5,583 nucleotides of DNA from JAUSIF01 sp964620215 (GTDB lineage: Bacteria; Pseudomonadota; Alphaproteobacteria; Rhizobiales; Xanthobacteraceae). Of the stretch, positions 1-5,220 are shown piece by piece (within the stretch, counting starts at the first letter, position 1; each line of letters begins with the position of its first letter). Below the pieces are notes generated by a model. It was not told the origin of the DNA. It was given only the letters and a program-made list of their open reading frames with translations, and searched no databases. The translations under genes were made by a program, and so were the position numbers. The stretch lies in the NCBI GenBank assembly GCA_964620215.1, contig CAZUJE010000160.1:1-5583 (forward strand), given 5' to 3'.

Positions 1-16
1 CTCAGGTCCCTCTCAT

Positions 17-1714
17 ATGTCAGCTAACCCCGTCACGCAGGAAAGCTTTGCCGATCTCTTCGAAGCGAGCCTCGCTCGTCAGGAAATGCGTCAAGGCGAA
101 GTCATCACCGCCGAAGTCGTCCGCATCGACCAGAATTTTGTCGTCGTCAATGCCGGACTGAAATCGGAAAGCTATATTGAACGCGAAGAGTTTCTCAGCG
201 ACGCTGGTGAACTCGAAGTCAAAGTCGGCGATTTCGTTCAAGTCGCAATCGAACAACTCGAAAACGGTTTCGGCGAAACGCGCCTCTCGCGCGAACGCGC
301 CAAGCGTGTCGCTGCGTGGAACTTCCTCGAAGCCGCTCTGAACGAAGGTACGCTGGTTACCGGCACCATCACCGGCAAGGTCAAGGGTGGCCTCACCGTC
401 ATGGCCAACAGCGTCCGCGCTTTCCTCCCAGGCTCGCTGGTTGACATGCGTCCGGTCAAGGACACCACGCCGTACGAAGGCAAGACCTACGAATTCAAGG
501 TTATCAAGCTGGATCGCAAGCGCAACAACGTTGTTGTTTCCCGTCGCGCCGTTCTCGAAGCCAGTGTTGGTGAAGAGCGCGAAGCACTGCTGTCCAACCT
601 CAAGGAAGGCAGCATCGTCAAGGGTATCGTCAAGAACATCACCGATTACGGCGCATTCGTTGATCTCGGTGGCATCGACGGCCTGCTGCATGTCACCGAC
701 ATCGCATGGCGCCGCGTCAACCATCCGACCGAAGTGCTGGCCATCGGCCAGACGGTCAAGGTGAAGATCATCAAGATCAATCACGAGACGCACCGCATCT
801 CGCTCGGCATGAAGCAGTTGCAGGGCGATCCGTGGGAAGGCATCGAAGCCAAGTTCCCGGTGGGCGCGAAGGTCAAAGGCCGCGTTACCAACATCACCGA
901 CTACGGTGCGTTCGTGGAACTGGAGCCGGGCATCGAAGGCCTCGTCCACGTTTCCGAAATGTCCTGGACCAAGAAGAACGTCCATCCGGGCAAGATCGTC
1001 TCCACCTCGCAGGAAGTGGAAGTCGCCGTGCTCGAAGTGGATTCGGTCAAGCGACGCATTTCGCTCGGCCTGAAACAGACCCTTTCCAATCCTTGGGACA
1101 GCTTCGCCGAGAAGCATCCCGTCGGCTCCACCATCGAAGGCGAAGTGAAGAACAAGACCGAGTTCGGTCTGTTCCTCGGCCTTGAGGGCGATGTGGACGG
1201 CATGGTCCATCTGTCCGACCTCGACTGGAACCGTCCGGGCGAACAGGTGATCGAGGAATACAAGAAGGGCGACATGGTGAAGGTCGTCGTTCTCGACGTG
1301 GACGTCGAGAAGGAGCGCATCTCGCTTGGCGTCAAGCAGACCCAGGGCGATCCGTTCGCCGCGGCCGGTGACCTCAAGAAGGGTGCTGTCGTGACTTCCG
1401 AAGTGACCGCTGTTTCCGAAGCCGGTCTTGATGTGAAAATCATCGGCACCGACTTCACTTCCTTCATCAAGCGTTCGGACCTGTCCCGCGACCGCGCCGA
1501 GCAGCGCACCGAACGTTTTGCCGTCGGCGACAAGGTTGATGGCCGCGTCACGCTGTTCGACAAGCGTGCGCGCAAGGTCTCGGTCTCGATCAAGGCGCTG
1601 GAAATCGCCGAAGAGAAAGAGGCGGTCGCGCAGTATGGCTCCTCCGATGCGGGGGCCACGCTTGGCGACATTCTTGGCACAGCCCTGAAGCGGGCGACCG
1701 GCAAGAAAGAGTGA
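17..1714 (+). CDS. rpsA: 30S ribosomal protein S1
   Basis: Ribosomal protein S1 binds mRNA on the 30S subunit and helps load and unfold transcripts during initiation. The 565-residue product matches the six-domain S1 type of Proteobacteria (E. coli is 557 residues). S1 domains lie at about residues 27-93, 111-178, 198-267, 283-354, 370-441 and 456-527. The N-terminus has the ribosome-anchoring ESFADLFEASL segment, and FGETRLSRE, RAFLPGSLVD and RNNVVVSRRAV mark domains 1 and 2. Domains 3 and 4 share NITDYGAFV and end in HRISLGMKQ and RRISLGLKQ; their DNA also repeats with few mismatches (635-660 and 890-915, 85 codons apart). The tail YGSSDAGATLGDILGTALK resembles alphaproteobacterial S1. The ATG at 17 starts at the family position. 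Only 16 nt upstream are visible and hold no strong Shine-Dalgarno (a weak AGG at 4-6). A cytidylate kinase gene often precedes rpsA but would lie outside the window. Confidence 0.98.
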   Translation: MSANPVTQESFADLFEASLARQEMRQGEVITAEVVRIDQNFVVVNAGLKSESYIEREEFLSDAGELEVKVGDFVQVAIEQLENGFGETRLSRERAKRVAAWNFLEAALNEGTLVTGTITGKVKGGLTVMANSVRAFLPGSLVDMRPVKDTTPYEGKTYEFKVIKLDRKRNNVVVSRRAVLEASVGEEREALLSNLKEGSIVKGIVKNITDYGAFVDLGGIDGLLHVTDIAWRRVNHPTEVLAIGQTVKVKIIKINHETHRISLGMKQLQGDPWEGIEAKFPVGAKVKGRVTNITDYGAFVELEPGIEGLVHVSEMSWTKKNVHPGKIVSTSQEVEVAVLEVDSVKRRISLGLKQTLSNPWDSFAEKHPVGSTIEGEVKNKTEFGLFLGLEGDVDGMVHLSDLDWNRPGEQVIEEYKKGDMVKVVVLDVDVEKERISLGVKQTQGDPFAAAGDLKKGAVVTSEVTAVSEAGLDVKIIGTDFTSFIKRSDLSRDRAEQRTERFAVGDKVDGRVTLFDKRARKVSVSIKALEIAEEKEAVAQYGSSDAGATLGDILGTALKRATGKKE

Positions 1715-1738
1715 ACTTCACTCGGATTTAGGCGTTAG

Positions 1739-1769
1739 ACGGCGGGCGAAAGCCCGCCGTTTTCATTTC
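1739..1769 (+). terminator. Rho-independent terminator of rpsA
   Basis: A 9-bp perfect stem pairs 1739-1747 (ACGGCGGGC) with 1752-1760 (GCCCGCCGT) around a GAAA tetraloop. It is followed by a T-rich tract (TTT, C, then ATTT). It starts 25 nt after the rpsA stop codon. The GC-rich stem, stable GNRA loop and T tract are the classic intrinsic terminator layout, so rpsA transcription probably ends here and sppA needs its own promoter. Confidence 0.9.
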
Positions 1770-1792
1770 GATTACCGCGTTCGGAGTGATGC

Positions 1793-1822
1793 CTTGAAGG
1801 CGCCACGAGCACGGCGCTAGAT
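1793..1822 (+). promoter_or_regulatory. Putative sigma70 promoter of sppA
   Basis: CTTGAA (1793-1798) and CTAGAT (1817-1822) are separated by 18 nt and resemble the rhizobial housekeeping consensus CTTGAC-N17-CTATAT. The element lies between the rpsA terminator and the sppA ribosome binding site, where a promoter is expected. Two GANTC sites (1820-1824 and 1830-1834) overlap and follow the -10 element. An inverted repeat GCGCC/GGCGC (1800-1804 and 1813-1817) fills the spacer and may be an operator or chance. There is no start-site evidence; this is a motif call only. Confidence 0.5.
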
Positions 1823-1849
1823 TCCCTGCGAATCCGATACCCGACCACC

Positions 1850-1853
1850 GGAG
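1850..1853 (+). promoter_or_regulatory. Ribosome binding site of sppA
   Basis: GGAG lies 7 nt before the ATG at 1861. This fixes the sppA start, which also gives the expected short basic N-terminus ahead of the signal anchor. Confidence 0.8.
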
Positions 1854-1860
1854 AAAACCC

Positions 1861-2835
1861 ATGTCATTGAACGCTGACAGCATTGTTGATCGCCGCCGCC
1901 TGCGCAGGAAATTGCTGTTGTGGCGCAGCCTCGCGCTGATCGCAGCGGTGGTGGTAATTGCCGGGATTTATCGCCTGGCAGGAGGAACGGCCTATATCGG
2001 CGAAAGCAGTCCGCATGTGGCCCGCATCACCGTTGGCGGGTTGATTCGGAACGACCGCCAGCGGCTTGAAATGCTGGAGAAGATCGGAAATTCCGGCGCG
2101 CAAGCGCTGATCGTAACGATCGACAGTCCGGGCGGCACGGTGTCGGGCTCCGAGTCGCTTTACAGGGGCTTGCGGCGCCTCGCCGAGAAAAAGCCGGTGA
2201 TCGCTGTTGTTGAAGGCGCCGCTGCATCCGGCGCTTACATCACTGCGATTGGCGCCGATTATATCATCGCCCCGCGCAACGGGATCATCGGTTCGATTGG
2301 CGTGATCTTCCAGTATCCGAATTTGCACGAGCTTCTGAAAACCGTCGGCGTCACCGTTGAGGAAATCAAGTCGTCGCCGCTGAAGGCTGCACCCAACGGT
2401 TATGAGCCAACGAGCCCGGAAGCGCGGGCGGCTGTACGCGGTCTCGTGCTCGACAGCTACGGATGGTTCAAGGATCTCGTGAAGGAGCGCCGTAACCTCG
2501 ATCAGAAGACATTGGACACCGCTTCCGATGGCCGGGTCTTCACCGCAAACCAGGCGTTACCGCTTCGTCTTATCGACGAGATCGGTGACGAGCGCGCGGC
2601 GCGCGACTGGCTCGCGAAAAACAAGGGTGTCAGCAAGGATCTGAAGATCCGAGACTGGCGTACGCGAGCGATCGGATCGGAGTTCCGCTGGTTTGGTGCC
2701 GCTGCTTCAATTCTTGAGATTGTAGGCCTGCCGTCGCTCGCCGCGTTTGTCGGCAGCGATGCGCTCGCGAATGCGGCGGCGCGTGCGCAGCTTGACGGGC
2801 TCTTGGCCCTCTGGCAGCCTCCTTTGGCGGAATGA
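1861..2835 (+). CDS. sppA: Signal peptide peptidase SppA, short (36K-type) form
   Basis: A membrane-bound serine protease of the S49 family that degrades signal peptides left after secretion. The 324-residue product is the short, single-domain form, as in Bacillus, not the duplicated 67-kDa E. coli form. A basic N-terminus (RRRLRRK) precedes one transmembrane anchor at about residues 18-40, so the protease domain should face the periplasm. IDSPGG (87-92) is the conserved substrate-cradle motif. Ser123 in EGAAASGAY is the expected nucleophile, and Lys175 (SSPLKAAPNG) lies 52 residues later, the same spacing as Ser147/Lys199 of Bacillus subtilis SppA, so the Ser/Lys dyad appears intact. The region 140-150 (GIIGSIGVIFQ) is typical of the family. 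It sits between rpsA and ihfB with its own likely promoter. The protein looks complete; the physiological substrates are not shown by the sequence. Confidence 0.95.
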   Translation: MSLNADSIVDRRRLRRKLLLWRSLALIAAVVVIAGIYRLAGGTAYIGESSPHVARITVGGLIRNDRQRLEMLEKIGNSGAQALIVTIDSPGGTVSGSESLYRGLRRLAEKKPVIAVVEGAAASGAYITAIGADYIIAPRNGIIGSIGVIFQYPNLHELLKTVGVTVEEIKSSPLKAAPNGYEPTSPEARAAVRGLVLDSYGWFKDLVKERRNLDQKTLDTASDGRVFTANQALPLRLIDEIGDERAARDWLAKNKGVSKDLKIRDWRTRAIGSEFRWFGAAASILEIVGLPSLAAFVGSDALANAAARAQLDGLLALWQPPLAE

Positions 2836-2843
2836 ATTTAGGC

Positions 2844-2869
2844 AACCCGTTTGTTTCATTCGGGTTTTT
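2844..2869 (+). terminator. Weak terminator-like hairpin between sppA and ihfB
   Basis: AACCCG (2844-2849) pairs with CGGGTT (2861-2866) around an 11-nt T-rich loop, and five Ts run through the end of the stem (2865-2869). It begins 8 nt after the sppA stop codon. The stem is only 6 bp, so partial termination with read-through into ihfB is more likely than a full stop. Confidence 0.4.
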
Positions 2870-2889
2870 GCTCCGGGGCGGCAGAGGCA

Positions 2890-3180
2890 ATGATCAAGTC
2901 CGAACTCGTGCAACGGATTGCGGAAGCCAATCCGCATCTCTACCAGCGCGACGTAGAAAACATCATCGATGCAATTCTCGATGAAGTGACACGAGCGCTT
3001 GCGCGCGGCGATCGTGTGGAGCTGCGCGGCTTCGGGGCGTTTTCCGTGAAGTCGCGTCCGGCGCGCACGGGCCGCAACCCGCGTACGGGCGCGCAGGTGA
3101 AGGTTTTGGAAAAGGTCGTGCCCTATTTCAAAACCGGCAAGGAAATGCGCGAGCGGCTGAACCGCCGGCCCGCCAAGTAA
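2890..3180 (+). CDS. ihfB: Integration host factor, beta subunit
   Basis: IHF-beta pairs with IHF-alpha (gene not in this window) to form a sequence-specific DNA-bending nucleoid protein used in recombination, replication and activation of many promoters. The 96-residue product aligns along its length with E. coli IhfB (94 residues): MIKSELVQRIAE at the N-terminus, the RGFGAFS turn (46-52), the beta-arm signature RTGRNPRTG (59-67), and VPYFKTGKEMRERLN near the C-terminus. Pro64 is the conserved arm-tip proline that intercalates into DNA. These features favour IHF-beta over HU or IHF-alpha. The ATG at 2890 is chosen because MIKSEL is the family start; an in-frame TTG at 2851 would add 13 unrelated residues. 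The Shine-Dalgarno is poor: AGAGG at 2883-2887 is very close to the start. lapA follows after 43 bp, as in many Proteobacteria. Confidence 0.96.
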   Translation: MIKSELVQRIAEANPHLYQRDVENIIDAILDEVTRALARGDRVELRGFGAFSVKSRPARTGRNPRTGAQVKVLEKVVPYFKTGKEMRERLNRRPAK

Positions 3181-3186
3181 CGCGCT

Positions 3187-3235
3187 GAATCTTTCAACAC
3201 TCGGAGACTCCGGAGTCTCGACCATGCGCAGACTC
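3187..3235. promoter_or_regulatory. Cluster of four GANTC (CcrM-type) methylation motifs
   Basis: GANTC occurs at 3187-3191 (GAATC), 3206-3210 (GACTC), 3213-3217 (GAGTC) and 3231-3235 (GACTC). In Alphaproteobacteria this motif is the target of the cell-cycle DNA methyltransferase CcrM, and methylation state can alter promoter activity. A hand count gives about 19 such sites in the whole window, so four in 49 bp is locally dense. Whether this host has CcrM cannot be seen here. Confidence 0.5.
3204..3219 (+). repeat. Perfect 16-bp palindrome over the lapA ribosome binding site
   Basis: GAGACTCCGGAGTCTC is fully self-complementary. It contains the probable lapA Shine-Dalgarno GGAG (3212-3215, 8 nt before the ATG at 3224) and two GANTC sites (3206-3210 and 3213-3217). 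The half-site AGACTCC recurs as a direct repeat at 3230-3236 inside the first lapA codons. It could act as a dimer binding site, or as an RNA hairpin (6-bp stem, CCGG loop) that limits lapA translation. Function is inference. Confidence 0.6.
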
Positions 3236-3559
3236 CTGTTCTGGATTGTTCTGGTGCCGCTGGCACTCATCTTCGTGCTGTTCGCGGTGGCGAACCGGCA
3301 GTGGGTGACGGTCTCGCTCGATCCGTTCTCCCGCGAAGCCCCTGCCTTCGCGATGAGTCTGCCGCTGTTTCTGGTGATTTTGGGGTCATTGGCGGCCGGC
3401 GTTCTGATCGGGGGTATCGTGGTTTCCTTCGGCAAGATGCGCTGGCGGATGGCCGCGCAGAGAGCCGAACGCGACATGGGCCGCCTGAAGGAAGAAACCG
3501 AGCGCGCCAAGGCGGATTATTTCGCCGGCGGCCGCAGCCTGACCCGCCTGAACGATTAG
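3224..3559 (+). CDS. lapA: LapA domain-containing (DUF1049) inner membrane protein
   Basis: A small integral membrane protein of 111 residues. There are two hydrophobic helices at about 4-24 (LLFWIVLVPLALIFVLFAV region) and 45-69 (a hydrophobic run with a LIGG motif), followed by a basic, charged helix at about 71-98 that is likely a short coiled coil (AQRAERDMGRLKEETERAKA). This layout, and the motif ANRQWVTVSLDPF between the helices, match the LapA/YciS family (Pfam LapA_dom). In E. coli LapA works with LapB in controlling lipopolysaccharide synthesis through LpxC turnover; whether that holds here is unknown, since no lapB follows. The ATG at 3224 is set by GGAG 8 nt upstream. Position after ihfB is a conserved arrangement. 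The next gene starts 14 bp after the stop. Confidence 0.85.
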   Translation: MRRLLFWIVLVPLALIFVLFAVANRQWVTVSLDPFSREAPAFAMSLPLFLVILGSLAAGVLIGGIVVSFGKMRWRMAAQRAERDMGRLKEETERAKADYFAGGRSLTRLND

Positions 3560-3564
3560 CGGAC

Positions 3565-3569
3565 AGGAA
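3565..3569 (+). promoter_or_regulatory. Ribosome binding site deciding the GTG start of the OCD-family gene
   Basis: AGGAA ends 4 nt before the GTG at 3574. The open frame continues upstream through lapA without a stop, so this site together with family alignment (FISADEIEK at the N-terminus) picks GTG 3574 over any earlier start. Confidence 0.7.
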
Positions 3570-3573
3570 TTCC

Positions 3574-4518
3574 GTGCGGTTCATTTCGGCGGATGAAATC
3601 GAAAAGAATTTCGATTTTCCCGCGCTGATCGACGCGCTCGATGAAGCCTTCCGTTCTGACGCGACAATCCCCGAACGCCACCACCATTACATTCCCAGGC
3701 CGGAACACGAGGCGACTATTCTGATCATGCCGGCCTGGACCGGCGGCACGAAGGATTCCTTTGTTGGCATCAAGGTCATCACGATCTTTCCGGAGAATCT
3801 TGCGCGCGGGATTCCGAGTTTGACCGGAAGCTATCTTTTGTCGAGCGGTGAGTCCGGCCATCCTCTGGCCATTCTCGACGGCGGTATTCTCACCCGCTGG
3901 CGCACGGCCGCTGCTTCCGCGCTCGCCGCGCGCTATCTTGCGCGCGAAGATGCCAGCAAACATCTCATCGTTGGTGCCGGAGCATTGGCCCCCTATCTCG
4001 CGCGTGCGCACGCAAGTTCGCGCCCCATCAAGGAAACCCTTGTCTGGAACCGCACGCCAGAGCGAGCGAAAGCCGTTGTCGAGGAAATGAAAAAGCACGA
4101 CCTGAATGCGCGCGTGGTCCCCAAGCTGGAATCCGCCGTGGGCGAGGCCGATATCGTCACTTGCGTCACTGGTGCCGAGAAACCCGTTCTGCTCGGCAAA
4201 TGGTTGAAGCCAGGTACGCATGTCGATCTCGTGGGTGCATTCAAACCGGCGATGCGGGAATCCGACGACGAGGTGATGCGGCGTTCGCGCATCTATGTTG
4301 ATACACACCATGCGCTGCATGAGCCGGGCGACCTGATCGATCCGTTGCAGGATGAAGTCATCAGCGAAGCCGACATTCACGGCGATCTTTTTGAACTCTG
4401 CCGCGGCGAAGTGAAAGGGCGCGGCGGCGAGGATGAAATCACCCTGTTCAAATCGGTCGGCACCGCGCTGGAAGATCTTGCGGCGGCGATCCTCGCTTGG
4501 AAGCGGGCCAGCAGATAG
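3574..4518 (+). CDS. Ornithine cyclodeaminase/mu-crystallin family protein, probable NAD(P)-dependent imine reductase
   Basis: A 314-residue member of the ornithine cyclodeaminase/mu-crystallin family, the usual family length. An N-terminal dimerisation and substrate domain carries Lys67 (GIKVIT) and Arg110-Thr111 (TRWRTAAASALAARYLA), the conserved carboxylate-binding motif. A Rossmann fold for NAD(P) follows, with VGAGALAPYLARAH (133-146), the second strand VWNRTPERA (157-165) and IVTCVTGAEKPVL (194-206). The C-terminal TLFKSVGTALEDLAAA (290-305) is a family hallmark. The catalytic Asp228 of Pseudomonas putida ornithine cyclodeaminase aligns with Phe223 in VGAFKPAMRESD, so ornithine cyclisation is unlikely. 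This version of the motif is, from memory, found in family members that reduce cyclic imines such as pyrroline-2-carboxylate; that role is inference. Alanine dehydrogenase-like activity is an alternative. The GTG start is 14 bp after lapA, and trpF follows after 24 bp. No symbol is assigned because the substrate is unknown. Confidence 0.85.
   Translation: MRFISADEIEKNFDFPALIDALDEAFRSDATIPERHHHYIPRPEHEATILIMPAWTGGTKDSFVGIKVITIFPENLARGIPSLTGSYLLSSGESGHPLAILDGGILTRWRTAAASALAARYLAREDASKHLIVGAGALAPYLARAHASSRPIKETLVWNRTPERAKAVVEEMKKHDLNARVVPKLESAVGEADIVTCVTGAEKPVLLGKWLKPGTHVDLVGAFKPAMRESDDEVMRRSRIYVDTHHALHEPGDLIDPLQDEVISEADIHGDLFELCRGEVKGRGGEDEITLFKSVGTALEDLAAAILAWKRASR
3596..3617 (+). repeat. Perfect 9-bp inverted repeat early in the OCD-family gene
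   Basis: AAATCGAAA (3596-3604) and TTTCGATTT (3609-3617) flank a 4-nt AGAA loop, within codons 8-15. A transcript could fold this into an AU-rich hairpin about 20 nt after the start codon. It encodes ordinary residues (EIEKNFDF), so it may be chance; a role in translation or mRNA stability is speculative. Confidence 0.45.
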
Positions 4519-4542
4519 CCCGGTGGACAAGCGCGTTTGCCC

Positions 4543-5220
4543 ATGCCATCGAAAAGCATGGTCGATATCAAAATCTGCGGAATCAACGACTTAGGCGCTA
4601 TGGAAGCGGCCTTGGACGCGGGCGCGGACTTCGTCGGGCTGGTGTTTTTCCCGCCGAGCCCGCGTGCGATTTCGTTGCCGGACGCGGCCAAACTCGCCGC
4701 CAAAGCGCGTGGCCGCGCCAAGGTAGTGGCGCTCACGGTCGATGCGGACGACGCACTCGTTGAAGGAATTTTCCGCGAAGTCTCGCCGGACTTTCTGCAA
4801 CTGCACGGACGCGAAAGCATTGAGCGGGTCGCCTCGCTGAAAGAGCGTTTCAAGCGGCCGATGATGAAGGCGCTGCCGATTGCTTCCGAGCAGGATTTGA
4901 AAGCCGCCGAAACATATGCCGCCGTTTCCGACTGGATTCTGTTCGACGCCCAGCCACCAAAGGATGCGACGCGCCCGGGGGGACATGGAAAATCCTTCGA
5001 CTGGAATTTGCTGGCCGCGATGAAACGCATAAAACCAATCATGCTGTCGGGCGGGCTTGACCCAGACAATGTGACTGCCGCGATCCATACCGTGCGTCCG
5101 GATGCGGTGGATGTTTCATCGGGCGTCGAAAGCGCGCCCGGCATGAAGGACGTCGCGAAGATCAAGAAGTTCATCGCCAATGCGCGCGCGGCAGCGCGTC
5201 AGCTGGAGAAAGCGTCGTGA
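4543..5220 (+). CDS. trpF: Phosphoribosylanthranilate isomerase
   Basis: Catalyses the Amadori rearrangement of N-(5'-phosphoribosyl)anthranilate to CdRP, a cytoplasmic step in tryptophan synthesis. The 225-residue product is a full-length single-domain TIM barrel. It has KICGI (10-14) with the catalytic general base Cys12, FVGLVFFPPSPRAIS (30-44), LQLHGRES (86-92), the general acid Asp135 in WILFDA, PGGHGKSFDW (145-154; the common form is GGTGKTFDW), and the phosphate-binding LSGGLDPDNV (168-177) and VDVSSGVES (189-197). The start is uncertain: ATG 4543 is used here, ATG 4558 would leave MVDIKICG (220 residues), and an in-frame TTG at 4537 adds two. None has a strong Shine-Dalgarno; GGTGGA at 4522-4527 is 15 nt upstream of 4543. 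The TGA stop overlaps the trpB start by 4 nt. A G6 tract at 4977-4982 lies in the frame, which stays intact. Confidence 0.96.
   Translation: MPSKSMVDIKICGINDLGAMEAALDAGADFVGLVFFPPSPRAISLPDAAKLAAKARGRAKVVALTVDADDALVEGIFREVSPDFLQLHGRESIERVASLKERFKRPMMKALPIASEQDLKAAETYAAVSDWILFDAQPPKDATRPGGHGKSFDWNLLAAMKRIKPIMLSGGLDPDNVTAAIHTVRPDAVDVSSGVESAPGMKDVAKIKKFIANARAAARQLEKAS
5205..5208 (+). promoter_or_regulatory. Ribosome binding site of trpB inside trpF
   Basis: GGAG lies 8 nt before the GTG at 5217, within the last trpF codons. It supports the GTG as the trpB start and translational coupling of the two genes. Confidence 0.7.

Noticed and set aside
635..915. 26-nt near-identical direct repeats (635-660 and 890-915)
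   Set aside because: They encode the NITDYGAFV motif of S1 domains 3 and 4 and reflect the ancient domain duplication, not a separate repeat element.
20..1210. A 396-codon open frame on the minus strand opposite rpsA
   Set aside because: It is a shadow produced by the codon bias of rpsA. The translation has no recognisable domain and low-complexity composition, and rpsA itself is certain over the same bases.
901..1704. A 267-codon minus-strand frame over the second half of rpsA
   Set aside because: The product is very rich in Ser, Thr and Arg, as expected from reading a GC-biased gene in an antisense frame, and no gene-like motif is seen.
2791..2820. CTTGAC (2791-2796) near the end of sppA as a -35 element for ihfB
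   Set aside because: It matches the -35 consensus, but at 17-18 nt spacing the sequence is GC-rich (around GGCAGCC) with no -10 element.
3301..3573. Upstream extension of the OCD-family frame through lapA
   Set aside because: The extension is Arg- and Gly-rich out-of-frame lapA sequence. Family homology and an AGGAA ribosome binding site begin at GTG 3574.
3556..4530. A 324-codon minus-strand frame opposite the OCD-family gene
   Set aside because: It spans almost exactly the real gene, shows no family motifs, and is explained by antisense codon bias.
4977..4982. G6 tract in trpF as a phase-variation or slippage site
   Set aside because: The tract is short for slippage, lies in the conserved Gly-Gly of the active-site loop, and the frame is intact; it is best explained by the codons CCG GGG GGA.
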